Notes under the pieces: generated by a model
The model's database searches: none
Told to the model about the DNA's origin: nothing
What the model saw: only the letters and a program-made list of their open reading frames with translations
Source: Marinovum sp048263515
Lineage (GTDB): Bacteria > Pseudomonadota > Alphaproteobacteria > Rhodobacterales > Rhodobacteraceae
Reading direction: 5' to 3'
DNA length: 64,000 nt
Assembly (NCBI RefSeq): GCF_048263515.1
Contig: NZ_JBLXEC010000001.1
Location: forward strand, 124,001 to 188,000
Translations under genes and position numbers: made by a program
Shown: one piece after another, positions 1-7,930 of the stretch
Layout: each line of letters begins with the position of its first letter
How positions within the stretch are numbered: the stretch's first letter is position 1

Positions 1-1
1 A

Positions 2-1213
2 GATACCACGGATTACACCACCGGCCTGATCGGCAAGCACCACCTGTCGCGGTCGGAGAACCGGATCGAACTGATCCCCGAAGACGGCTACGACGTGGCC
101 GAGCTCTCCGATTGCTGGCCGATCGGGCGCGCCTATGACGACTGGCTGACCCACAAGCACGGCGTCGACGACCCGCTGGCGCTCTACCCCGAGCTTCTGG
201 CCAATGCGCCCCGCGATTACGGCCCCGGACTGCCGATGGCGCTTCAGCAATCGACCTGGTGGGCCGAGCGGGCCTCTGCCTTTATCGAGGATCACAAGGA
301 CGGCCCGTGGTTTCTGAACCTCAATGCGGTCGATCCACATCCACCGTTCTTTCCGCCGCAGGAGTTTCTCGACAGGTACAAACCCGAGGACATGCCCCTG
401 CCGCTGTTTCGCGAAAGCGACATTGCGCGGCAAGAGGAGTTCCGGGAAATCGACCAGCAGTGGACGAAAATCCAGGACGTGCGCCGCTACGATCCGGCCG
501 AGGATGTCGACCAGTCGCAAACGCCGCTGGAAGACCGGAACCTGTTCGATTTTCCGCCCGACACCTACGACGCACGCATGGTCAAGGCCTGCTACTACGC
601 GATGATCGAGATGGTCGACGACCGGATCGGCGCGGTGCTCAAGGCGCTGGACGACAGCGGCCAGGCCGAAAACACCCTCGTCATCTTCACCTCGGACCAT
701 GGCGAGATGATGGGCGACCACGGCATGCTCTACAAAGGCTGCCGGTTCTTCGAAGGGCTGGTGCACGTACCGCTGATCATCCGCTGGCCCGGCGTGACCG
801 AACCGGGGGCGCAGAGCGATGCGCTGGTGGAACTGGTCGATCTCGCGCCTACGATTCTCGACATCGCGGGCGTCGAGAGGCCCGGCAACATGCAAGGCAA
901 ACCCCTGACCGACCTGCTCAAGGGCCGGACCACCACGCACAAACCCCACGTCGTCTGCGAATTCAACGAGGCGCTGGCGGGAATGCCCTATCAGAGCCAC
1001 GGCACGATGGTGTTCGACGGTCGCTACAAGACCTGCATGTATCACGACGCCGGCAAGGCCGAGATCTTCGATCTGCAGGAAGACCCGGGAGAGTTCGTGT
1101 CCCTCTGGGACAAGCCGGGGTTCGAGCGCGAGCAGATCCGGCTTCTGAAACATCATCTCGATGCGGTCATGGCCACCTCTGACGCCGGCATCGAGCGGAC
1201 CGGAAACTACTGA
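2..1213 (+). CDS. sulfatase, 5'-truncated by the window edge
   Basis: The frame is open from the first bases, so the N-terminus, including the CxPSR motif whose cysteine becomes formylglycine, lies outside the window. What remains begins with a GLIGKHHLS segment (codons about 8-16), equivalent to the GKWHLG motif of family S1 sulfatases. Further on, at about 692-724, is SDHGEMMGDHG, the metal-binding SDHG motif. The C-terminal part (MQGKPLTDLL, then a short domain with EIFDLQEDPGE) is also typical of arylsulfatase/choline-sulfatase relatives. These enzymes hydrolyse sulfate esters. The substrate cannot be read from this fragment. The next gene is convergent. A second, complete sulfatase lies at 21.9-23.4 kb, which suggests that sulfated sugars are used by this replicon. 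Confidence 0.9.
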   Translation, partial: DTTDYTTGLIGKHHLSRSENRIELIPEDGYDVAELSDCWPIGRAYDDWLTHKHGVDDPLALYPELLANAPRDYGPGLPMALQQSTWWAERASAFIEDHKDGPWFLNLNAVDPHPPFFPPQEFLDRYKPEDMPLPLFRESDIARQEEFREIDQQWTKIQDVRRYDPAEDVDQSQTPLEDRNLFDFPPDTYDARMVKACYYAMIEMVDDRIGAVLKALDDSGQAENTLVIFTSDHGEMMGDHGMLYKGCRFFEGLVHVPLIIRWPGVTEPGAQSDALVELVDLAPTILDIAGVERPGNMQGKPLTDLLKGRTTTHKPHVVCEFNEALAGMPYQSHGTMVFDGRYKTCMYHDAGKAEIFDLQEDPGEFVSLWDKPGFEREQIRLLKHHLDAVMATSDAGIERTGNY

Positions 1214-1257
1214 GACAAGGGCGGCGCGGCACCATTGGCGCCGCGTCGCCGCAGGGG

Positions 1258-2019
1258 TCAGGTCATGTAGACCCCGCCGGTGACGTTCACGCCCTGCCCG
1301 GTCATGAACCGCGCCCCGTCGGAGGCCAGAAACACCACCACATCGGCCACGTCCTCGGGCGTTTCGATCCGGCCGAGCGGCGTCTGGCTGACGTAATCTG
1401 CCAGCACTTCTTCCGGCGTCATGCCGCGCAACTCCGCCTCCCAGGCGACTTCGCGCTCCTGCATCGGTGTGCGCACGAAGCCGGGGCAGACCGCATTGAC
1501 CCTGATCCCGTCCCTGGCGTGTTCGCGCGCCAGCGCCTGGGTCCAGCCCAGAACGGCAAACTTCGACGCAGAGTAATGCGCAAGCAGCGGGGCCCCGACC
1601 TTGGAGGCGAGCGAGGCGGTGTTGACGATCGCGCCCTTGGTGCCATGCGCAAGGAAATGCGCCACGGCGACCTGATTGGTAAAGAAGACACCCTTGGCGT
1701 TGACGTCGAAGTTGAAGTCCCAGTCCGCCTCGGTCAACGCGAGGGCCGGCTTCATGTTCGACACCCCCGCATTGGCATGGCAGTGGGTGATCGGCCCGAA
1801 CACCTCGGCCCCGGCCGCAAAGGCGGCCTCGATCGAGGCCTTGTCCCGCACGTCGACCTGGTGGCAGGTTTTCGGCGCATCGATCGTCTCGGCTGCGGCC
1901 TTGCAGCGGTCGAGGTCGATGTCGGACAGGACCAGATTGTACCCCGCCCCGGCGAAGGCTCGCGCCGAGGCCAGACCAATGCCATTGGCTGCGCCGGTGA
2001 TGAAGACTGTACGTGTCAT
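1258..2019 (-). CDS. SDR family NAD(P)-dependent oxidoreductase
   Basis: A 253-residue classical short-chain dehydrogenase. The cofactor motif TGAANGIG is at residues 8-15, NAG at about 83-85, and the catalytic pair Y149-xxx-K153 lies in YSASK with a serine near 136. The frame stays open to 2202, but the start at 2019 is preferred because the Rossmann strand begins right after it and an AGGA sits upstream. The C-terminal NVTGGVYMT is the usual substrate-side tail. Substrate unknown. The gene follows the LysR gene at 2289-3185 on the same strand after 269 bp that hold a candidate operator, so it may have its own promoter. Confidence 0.85.
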   Translation of the reverse strand: MTRTVFITGAANGIGLASARAFAGAGYNLVLSDIDLDRCKAAAETIDAPKTCHQVDVRDKASIEAAFAAGAEVFGPITHCHANAGVSNMKPALALTEADWDFNFDVNAKGVFFTNQVAVAHFLAHGTKGAIVNTASLASKVGAPLLAHYSASKFAVLGWTQALAREHARDGIRVNAVCPGFVRTPMQEREVAWEAELRGMTPEEVLADYVSQTPLGRIETPEDVADVVVFLASDGARFMTGQGVNVTGGVYMT

Positions 2020-2045
2020 CGTGAGAGGTGTCCTTTGTGCCCATC

Positions 2046-2068
2046 TAACATAATCACACTTTATGTAA
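2046..2068. promoter_or_regulatory. candidate operator upstream of the SDR gene
   Basis: An imperfect inverted repeat: TAACATAA, 7-nt spacer, TTATGTAA (7 of 8 arm positions pair). Its core ATAA-N7-TTAT contains a symmetric T-N11-A pair, the geometry of LysR-type boxes. It lies just upstream of the SDR start, and the nearest regulator gene is the LysR at 2289-3185. The regulator assignment is inference. Confidence 0.35.
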
Positions 2069-2253
2069 CAGATTCGAACTAAAACCGCCAGATGTGAGTT
2101 GCCGCAGACAATTGTCCGGCACCGCTCGGGCCAAGGTGCTCTCCCTTCGGAAAATGTGGGCACAGCAAACCGTTGGCGCACCCGGCAGTGTCGCGCCGTC
2201 AAGTGGCTGCCAGAACACCGGCAGGCGCGCCCCTGCGACGCCTCCGCCTGACC

Positions 2254-2270
2254 CGCGGCCTGACGCCGCG
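2254..2270. terminator. hairpin downstream of the LysR gene
   Basis: CGCGGC-CTGAC-GCCGCG, a 6-bp perfect stem 19-35 bp beyond the stop of the minus-strand LysR gene. There is no clear T tract, so this is a weak terminator candidate. Confidence 0.3.
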
Positions 2271-2288
2271 GATGTCACGGCGCGAGCG

Positions 2289-3185
2289 TCACGGCGCTGG
2301 CCTGGCCAGGGTCTTGATCAGAAAATCCATGAACACCCGGACCTTGGGCGACAGCACATTCGATTTCGGATAGACCAGCCACAGCACGGTCTTCTCGGCC
2401 ACCTCGTAGTCGGGCAGGACCTGTACCAGATCACCCGAGGCCAGCTCCTTGCCGACGCTCCACCGCGAATTCATCGAAATGCCCGACCCTGCGATCGTTG
2501 CCAGCTTCTGGGTCAACCCGTCATCCAGCACCAGCCGGCAGGCGGCAGCGGCGGGATCAAAGACCTCTCTCTGGCCGTCGGGGCCGATCAGCGGGCGGGC
2601 CGACTGGTGCCGGAAGGCGATCAACTGATGCTGCGCAAGGTCGCGCGGATGGCTGGGCGTGCCATTGGCCTCCAGGTAGCCGGGCGATGCGCACAGGATG
2701 CGGGTGTCATCCGCCAGCTTGCGCGCCTTGAGGCTTGAATCCTCGAGCGCCGAATTGCGGATCGCAAGGTCGAAGCTGCCTTCGATCAGATCGAAGACGC
2801 TGTCTGACAGCCGCAGGTCCAGCGTCAGATCGGGATAGCGCTGCAGAAACTCCGGCAGGATCGGCGCAATGTAGAGCTGGGCAAAGGTGCTGGGCGCGGT
2901 GAACCGCAAGGTGCCGCGCGGGCTGGCCCGCCCCTTGCCGAGCGCCGCCAGCGCGGCATCCTCCTGCGCCAGAATCTCGCGCGCAAAGGGCAGGAATTCC
3001 GCGCCCTCGAGCGACAGCGAGACCTTGCGCGTCGTGCGATGCAGCAGGTCCGCCCCGATGGCATTCTCCAGCTTTGCCAGATGCGCGCCGGCCACGGCCG
3101 GGGCAAGCCCGAGGTCACGCCCGGCGGCGCTGATGTTGAGCTTTTCCGCCGCCAGAACGAACAGCCGCAAGCCGGCAGTATCCAT
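2289..3185 (-). CDS. LysR family transcriptional regulator
   Basis: A 298-residue LTTR. The N-terminal winged helix-turn-helix (about residues 1-60; MDTAGLRLFVLAAE, then LGLAPAVAGAHLAKLE) is followed by the LTTR linker helix and a substrate-binding domain beginning at GTLRFTAPSTF (about residue 91). Length and layout are normal for the family. It is divergent from the SDR gene at 3346, and the 160-bp gap contains a perfect palindrome (3209-3225). LTTRs usually regulate the divergent gene and themselves, so the SDR at 3346 and perhaps the oxidoreductase at 4449 are the likely targets. The inducer is unknown. Confidence 0.9.
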   Translation of the reverse strand: MDTAGLRLFVLAAEKLNISAAGRDLGLAPAVAGAHLAKLENAIGADLLHRTTRKVSLSLEGAEFLPFAREILAQEDAALAALGKGRASPRGTLRFTAPSTFAQLYIAPILPEFLQRYPDLTLDLRLSDSVFDLIEGSFDLAIRNSALEDSSLKARKLADDTRILCASPGYLEANGTPSHPRDLAQHQLIAFRHQSARPLIGPDGQREVFDPAAAACRLVLDDGLTQKLATIAGSGISMNSRWSVGKELASGDLVQVLPDYEVAEKTVLWLVYPKSNVLSPKVRVFMDFLIKTLARPAP

Positions 3186-3208
3186 CTTTTATATCCCGAA
3201 CCTAAATT

Positions 3209-3225
3209 ATGAATCGAAAATTCAT
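3209..3225. promoter_or_regulatory. perfect palindrome in the LysR/SDR divergent promoter
   Basis: ATGAAT-CGAAA-ATTCAT, 6-bp perfect arms, 24 bp upstream of the LysR start and about 120 bp upstream of the SDR start. The position fits an autoregulatory LysR recognition site. The symmetric T/A pair is spaced T-N13-A, not the classic T-N11-A. Confidence 0.45.
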
Positions 3226-3345
3226 GCATTTATAGAGACTTCACAACATGTATTTTGCAGGATGTGCCAGATGCGGATATCGAAACCACGTTGAAGCGTC
3301 GGGCCGACGATCTTCTGCCCGACGTCGCTGACAAGGAAGCGCATC

Positions 3346-4155
3346 ATGTCCCAGACCATTCTCATCACCGGATCGACTGACGGCATCGGGCTCCGCACCG
3401 CCAGAACGCTGGCCGATCTTGGCCACAGGATCCTGCTGCACGGCCGCAGCTCCTCAAAGCTCGAGGCCGCCGCGGCAGAGCTGGGCGGCGGGATCGAGAC
3501 CTATGCCGCCGATCTGTCCCGCATGGCCGAGGTCGAAAGGCTGGCCGCCGAGGTGACCGCACGCCATGACCGGCTTGACGTGCTGATCAACAATGCCGGC
3601 GTCTACAAGGTGCCCGACGCGCGCACCCCCGACGGGCTGGACCTGCGGTTCATGGTCAACAGCTTTGCGCCTTATGTCCTGACCAACGCCCTGCTGCCGA
3701 TCCTCCCCTCGGACGGGCGGATCGTGAACCTGTCTTCGGCCGCCCAGGCCCCGGTGGACGTGAGCGCCATGGCCGGCAAGACCCGGCTGGACGACTTCGC
3801 CGCCTATGCCCAAAGCAAGCTGGCGATCACCATCTGGACTCGCGACTTTGCCGCCAGACATCCGGACGGCCCCGTGGCCATCGCGGTGAACCCGGGGTCG
3901 CTGCTGGCGTCGAAGATGGTCAAGGAAGGCTTTGGCGTGGCCGGCAACGACATCCAGATCGGCGCCGACATTCTGACGGCGGCTGCCACCGGTGACGGCT
4001 TTGCCACCGCCTCGGGCAAATACTTCGACAATGACGCCGGCCGCTTTTCCGACCCGCATCCGGCGGCCCTTGATCCGTCTCACGTCGCACAGGTCATGCA
4101 GGCGATGGACCGGATCACCGCCGATCTTCGCCGCAAGGCACAGACCGGCGCGTGA
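3346..4155 (+). CDS. SDR family NAD(P)-dependent oxidoreductase
   Basis: A 269-residue SDR with TGSTDGIG at residues 8-15, NNAG at 82-85, a catalytic S near 131 and Y154-xxx-K158 (YAQSK). The start is set by AAGGAAG upstream of the ATG. The long insert between the catalytic Ser and Tyr (APVDVSAMAGKTRLDD) and the retinol-dehydrogenase-like C-terminus resemble the extended short-chain dehydrogenases of the WW-domain/retinol dehydrogenase type. The gene is divergent from the LysR gene and probably controlled by it. Substrate unknown. Confidence 0.88.
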   Translation: MSQTILITGSTDGIGLRTARTLADLGHRILLHGRSSSKLEAAAAELGGGIETYAADLSRMAEVERLAAEVTARHDRLDVLINNAGVYKVPDARTPDGLDLRFMVNSFAPYVLTNALLPILPSDGRIVNLSSAAQAPVDVSAMAGKTRLDDFAAYAQSKLAITIWTRDFAARHPDGPVAIAVNPGSLLASKMVKEGFGVAGNDIQIGADILTAAATGDGFATASGKYFDNDAGRFSDPHPAALDPSHVAQVMQAMDRITADLRRKAQTGA

Positions 4156-4182
4156 CTCCGCTCGGGCGGCGTGGCAGGGAAA

Positions 4183-4290
4183 TCATGCCACGTCGCAGGC
4201 GAACGCCTCGATGCGACGCAGGTGATGACGGTAGGCAATGATCCCCGAACAGGCAAATTTCACGTCCGGGTCAAAGATGTGCATGTGCCC
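4183..4290 (-). pseudogene. possible remnant of an amidohydrolase N-terminus
   Basis: On the minus strand a short open stretch reads GGHMHIFDPDVKFACS, then runs to a stop at 4183. HMHIFDP resembles the metal-binding H-x-H start of amidohydrolase-2 family proteins (usual form DxHMHVFDP). The rest of the protein is absent and no ribosome binding site fits. This may be a decayed gene end or chance. The surrounding 4156-4448 gap otherwise shows only an AT-richer stretch just upstream of the next gene. Confidence 0.2.
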
Positions 4291-4448
4291 GCCCCGGCCG
4301 CCGGGCGGGCCCGACGCCTTGCCGCGCCAAGCACGCCACGTATTTATATCCAAAACCCAAAAACTGATGATCCAACTTGCCGGATTAAACTGGTTACCAA
4401 GTCGATATAGATGGGTGGCAGGCCAATTCACCTTCAGGAGTTTCCCCG

Positions 4449-5435
4449 ATGAAAGCCATGACACTTGCCACCTACGGCCCCGATGCCGCCTTTGAACCCG
4501 CCGAGCTGGAGCGTCCGGCGGTCACCGCCGGCCACGTCGTGCTGCGCGTCCATGCCACCAGCGTCAACACCGTCGACACGATGATCCGCAACATGGGCAC
4601 CGACCTGCCGCTGTCGCCTGCCCTGCCGGCCGTCCTCGGCATGGATTTCGCCGGGGTGATCGAAGAGGTCGGCGAGGGCGTCACCGGCTTTGCCGTGGGC
4701 GACGAGGTCTATGGCTGCGCCGGCGGTCTGGCCGATCTGCAGGGCGCGCTGGCCGAATACATGCTGGCCGATGCCCGACTGATCGCCCACAAGCCGAAGT
4801 CGCTGTCCATGCGCGACGCCGCCGCCATCCCGCTGGTCGGGATCACCGCCTACGAAGGTCTGACCCGGGCCGGCGTTGCCGCCGGTCAGAAGGTCCTGGT
4901 TCAGGGCGGTGCCGGCGGTGTCGGCCACCTCGCCATCCAGATCGCCAGACATCTTGGCGCCGAGGTCTCGGCCACCGGCACCGGCGCGGCACAGATGGAG
5001 GTGATCAAGGGCTATGGTGCCACACCCATCGACTTCATGAAGGAAAAGATTGCCGACTATGTCGCGGCGCAGACCGGCGGCGCCGGCTTTGACATGATCT
5101 TCGACGCCGTGGGCGGCGCCAACATGACCAATTCGTTCGAAGCGGCCGCGTTGAATGCGCAGGTGGTGTCCACCGTGGGCCTGCTGGAAATCGACCTCTC
5201 GCCGGCGCATTTCAAGGGCCTGTCCCTGCACATCGTCTTCATGCTGCTGCCCATGCTGGCCAACGTAAACCGTCAGGTCCACGGCGACATTCTGGCCAAA
5301 CTGGCCGAGCTGGTGGACGCTGGCGCCGTGACACCGCTGCTGGACGAACAGCGCTTCGGCCTCGACGAGGTCGGCGCCGCCTATGCCTGTCTTGGCAGCG
5401 GCCAGGCGATCGGCAAGGTGGTCGTCGAGGTCTGA
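4449..5435 (+). CDS. zinc-independent MDR alcohol dehydrogenase / NADPH:quinone reductase-like
   Basis: A 328-residue medium-chain dehydrogenase/reductase. The GroES-like N-domain (residues about 25-110, VLGMDFAGVIEEVGEGV) is followed by a Rossmann domain with the motif VQGGAGGVGHLAIQIA at about 151-166. The zinc ligands of true alcohol dehydrogenases are missing, which places it with quinone oxidoreductase-like reductases. AGGAG at 4435-4439 fixes the ATG. The substrate is probably an enone, quinone or aldehyde but is not known. It stands alone on the plus strand after the SDR (293-bp gap) and ends at a bidirectional hairpin. Confidence 0.85.
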   Translation: MKAMTLATYGPDAAFEPAELERPAVTAGHVVLRVHATSVNTVDTMIRNMGTDLPLSPALPAVLGMDFAGVIEEVGEGVTGFAVGDEVYGCAGGLADLQGALAEYMLADARLIAHKPKSLSMRDAAAIPLVGITAYEGLTRAGVAAGQKVLVQGGAGGVGHLAIQIARHLGAEVSATGTGAAQMEVIKGYGATPIDFMKEKIADYVAAQTGGAGFDMIFDAVGGANMTNSFEAAALNAQVVSTVGLLEIDLSPAHFKGLSLHIVFMLLPMLANVNRQVHGDILAKLAELVDAGAVTPLLDEQRFGLDEVGAAYACLGSGQAIGKVVVEV

Positions 5436-5462
5436 CAGCCCCCCGCCGATGAAGCGTGACCC

Positions 5463-5487
5463 GGGCGGAGCCGATCAGGCTCCGCCC
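5463..5487. terminator. bidirectional terminator
   Basis: GGGCGGAGCC, loop GATCA, GGCTCCGCCC: a perfect 10-bp stem between the converging oxidoreductase (ending 5435) and LacI gene (ending 5516). Confidence 0.7.
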
Positions 5488-5515
5488 TTCGCTTCCGCCA
5501 GCGCGCTGCGGGCTC

Positions 5516-6562
5516 TCACCCGACGACCTCCTCCGTCTCAGCCAGATCGCCAAGCGAAATTGTCGGTGTGAAGATTTGCCGCCTGGCCTCTCCCGCCTCC
5601 GGGGTCTCCACTGCATCGAGGATGATCCGCGCCGCGGCTTCGCCGATCTCTCGGCGGGCGGTGCGCGATGTGGCGATCTTGCCGGGGAAGCCTTCGATCA
5701 GCCCCAGACCGTTGAAACCGGCCAGCGCGACCCGGCCGGGCACATCCATGCCCTCCGCCAGGCAATGGCACAATCCGCCAAACGCCAGGTCGTCGTTCGA
5801 AAAATAGATGCAGTCGAGATCGGGCGCCCGCGCCAGCAGCTCCGCCGTCATGCGGCGGCCGCAGACCACGGCCGGATCGCGGATGTCGCCCTGCTGCATC
5901 TGCGCCCCATCCATCGTATCGATGAATTCAAGCCCGTGGCGGCACAGCGCCTCGCGGAAGCCCTGTTTCCGCTTGCCGGCCCTCAGGTCCTTGTCGAGGT
6001 TCCGCCCGACATAGCCGAAACGCCGCCGGCCCGCGCCGATCAGCGCCGTGGCGATGTCATGGCCCGCCCGGGTGTGGGAAAACCCGACGCAGGCATCCAC
6101 CGGATCGCCGTCACTGTCCATGATCTGCACCACCGGAACACCGGCGTCGCGCAGCAGCAGGCGGGTGTCCTCGGGCTGGTCGAGACCGGTGAGAATCAGC
6201 CCGGCCGGTCGCCATGACAGCATGTTGCGGACGGTCTGATATTCGACCTCGGGGTCGTAATCCGTCACCCCGAAGACCGGTTGCAGCGCCGTGCCCTTCA
6301 GCGCGTCGGTCACCCCCCACATGACCTGCGGAAAGACGATGTTCGACAGGCTGGGCACCACCACCCCGATCAGGTCGGTGCGCTTGCTCGACAGCGACGC
6401 GGCAAGGTGATTCCCGTAGTAGCCGATCTCGCGCGCGGCGCGTTTCACCTTGTCGACATTGGCCTGCGAGACGTCCTTGTCGCCGCGCAGCGCGCGCGAG
6501 GCCGTCATCTTGCTGACGCCGGCCGCCGAGGCGACGTCAGCCAGGGTTTTCCGTTTTTTCAT
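5516..6562 (-). CDS. LacI family transcriptional regulator of the TRAP/tetronate operon
   Basis: A 348-residue LacI/GalR protein. The N-terminal HTH reads TLADVASAAGVSKMTASRALRG (residues about 6-27), followed by the hinge helix (YYGNHLAASLSSKRTDLIGVVVP) and a periplasmic-binding-like sensor domain. It resembles the GntR (gluconate) branch in carrying MTASRALR in the recognition helix. It is divergent from the TRAP and tetronate catabolic operon at 6813-13526. The intervening 250 bp hold two LacI-type operators centred on CCGG. The likely effector is a four-carbon sugar acid or an intermediate (inference from the neighbours). Confidence 0.9.
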   Translation of the reverse strand: MKKRKTLADVASAAGVSKMTASRALRGDKDVSQANVDKVKRAAREIGYYGNHLAASLSSKRTDLIGVVVPSLSNIVFPQVMWGVTDALKGTALQPVFGVTDYDPEVEYQTVRNMLSWRPAGLILTGLDQPEDTRLLLRDAGVPVVQIMDSDGDPVDACVGFSHTRAGHDIATALIGAGRRRFGYVGRNLDKDLRAGKRKQGFREALCRHGLEFIDTMDGAQMQQGDIRDPAVVCGRRMTAELLARAPDLDCIYFSNDDLAFGGLCHCLAEGMDVPGRVALAGFNGLGLIEGFPGKIATSRTARREIGEAAARIILDAVETPEAGEARRQIFTPTISLGDLAETEEVVG

Positions 6563-6689
6563 GGCCTTGTCGCCCTTTGGTCCGGTGTGGGGCCGCAGAA
6601 CCCGCCGGCCGGACCGGCGCGCCGCGTGCTGATGCCTCCCGATGATGCAGTCGGGACATTGACAGAATAGGCAGAATATGGCACTGGTA

Positions 6690-6717
6690 TCAATACCGGT
6701 ACCGATACCGGTTTCGA
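6690..6717. promoter_or_regulatory. tandem LacI-type operators
   Basis: Two partly overlapping sites, each centred on a CG step: AATACCGGTACC (centre 6697/6698) and GATACCGGTTTC (centre 6709/6710). The centres are 12 bp apart. A further GGTAT-CA-ATACC inverted repeat (6686-6697) precedes them. Central CG palindromes are the hallmark of LacI-family operators. They lie about 100 bp upstream of the TRAP gene, close to the LacI start. Confidence 0.6.
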
Positions 6718-6812
6718 TGCCGGCCCCTTTCAGGCCGGAAAGACCGCGCGATCGGACAAGGATCGCGCCTTACAAGGAACCAGGGCCCCGAGGGGTTCTG
6801 ACGGGAGGAAAC

Positions 6813-7847
6813 ATGACTGCTTTCACATTGAAATCCGCACTTCTGGGCGGCCTCGTCGCCGCCACGTCTTTGATGGCCAGCACCGCTCTGGCGCAGGACT
6901 ACCAGTGGACGTTCCAGACCTCGGCGCAGGCCGGCGACAACTTCTTCCCGATCGAGGAAGCCTGGGCCGACCGCGTCAAGGAACTGTCCGACGGTCGCAT
7001 CGAGATCACCGTCGTGCCGGTCGGCACCGTGGTGGCGCACAACGAAACCCTCGACGCCGTGGGCGCCGGCATCCTGCAGGGCCACATCACCGACCCGTCG
7101 TATTTCTCCGGCAAGGACCCGGCGTTTGCGATGCTGGGCAACCTCGTCGGCGCATGGTCGGCGCCCGAGCAGATGTTCGACTACATGGAAAACGGCGGCG
7201 GCAAGGAGCTGTTCAACGAGCTGGTGAACCCCTACGGGCTGCAATTCCTGGGCGCCTCGGCGACCGGGGTCGAGGCCTTCCTGTCGACCAAGCCGCTCTA
7301 TGGCGTCGATGACCTCAAGGGCATCAAGATGCGCGCCCCCGAAGGCATGGTGCAGGAAGTCTTCGCAGCGGCCGGCGCCTCGCCGGTGAACCTGCCGGGT
7401 TCCGAGGTCTATACCGCGCTGGAAAAAGGCGTGATCGACGCGGCCGATTACACCGTGTTCTCGACCAACCACGCCCAGGGCATGCATGAGTTTGCCAAGT
7501 ACCCGCTCTATCCCGGCTTCCACTCGATGCCGGTGATCGAGGTCTCGCTGAACAAGGAGATCTACGACGGCCTGCCCGAAGACCTGCAGACCATCCTGAA
7601 CGACTCCGTCTCGGTCTTTGCCAAGGACATGATCAGCCAGCTCGACGAGCAGAACGAGGCCGCCGTGGCCGAGGCGCAGGCCGATCCCGAGATCACCGTG
7701 ATCGACTGGTCCGACGAAGAGCGCGCCAAGTTCCGTGGCATTGCCAAGTCGCAGTGGGCGAACTGGGCGGAACGTTCCGAGATGGCCGGCAAGGCCTACG
7801 AGAGCGTCACCGCGTACCTCACCGAAAAGGGCCTTCTGGCCGAGTGA
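6813..7847 (+). CDS. TRAP transporter substrate-binding protein (DctP family)
   Basis: A 344-residue periplasmic protein. A signal peptide of about 28 residues ends with ASTALAQ before DYQWTF. The body shows DctP features: RVKELSDGRIEITVVPVGTV near residue 50, and GIKMRAPEGMVQEVFAAAGASPVNLPGSEVY around residues 170-200, where the family's conserved Arg (in KMR) usually binds the substrate carboxylate. The start at 6813 has a strong GGGAGG 4 bp upstream; the longer upstream reading frame crosses the operator region. It is the first gene of the operon feeding the tetronate pathway, so a C4 aldonate such as erythronate or threonate is the likely ligand (inference). Confidence 0.92.
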   Translation: MTAFTLKSALLGGLVAATSLMASTALAQDYQWTFQTSAQAGDNFFPIEEAWADRVKELSDGRIEITVVPVGTVVAHNETLDAVGAGILQGHITDPSYFSGKDPAFAMLGNLVGAWSAPEQMFDYMENGGGKELFNELVNPYGLQFLGASATGVEAFLSTKPLYGVDDLKGIKMRAPEGMVQEVFAAAGASPVNLPGSEVYTALEKGVIDAADYTVFSTNHAQGMHEFAKYPLYPGFHSMPVIEVSLNKEIYDGLPEDLQTILNDSVSVFAKDMISQLDEQNEAAVAEAQADPEITVIDWSDEERAKFRGIAKSQWANWAERSEMAGKAYESVTAYLTEKGLLAE

Positions 7848-7870
7848 TTGCCGCCTGACGGCATGACCGG

Positions 7871-7892
7871 AAGGGGCCGGCCACGGCCCCTT
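7871..7892 (+). terminator. intercistronic hairpin after the TRAP binding protein
   Basis: AAGGGGCCG, loop GCCA, CGGCCCCTT followed by CTCTTT. This perfect 9-bp stem could partially terminate transcription or protect the upstream message, giving more binding protein than permease. Confidence 0.55.
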
Positions 7893-7930
7893 CTCTTTAA
7901 ACCATCCAGCTCACGTTCCGGGAGGGGACA

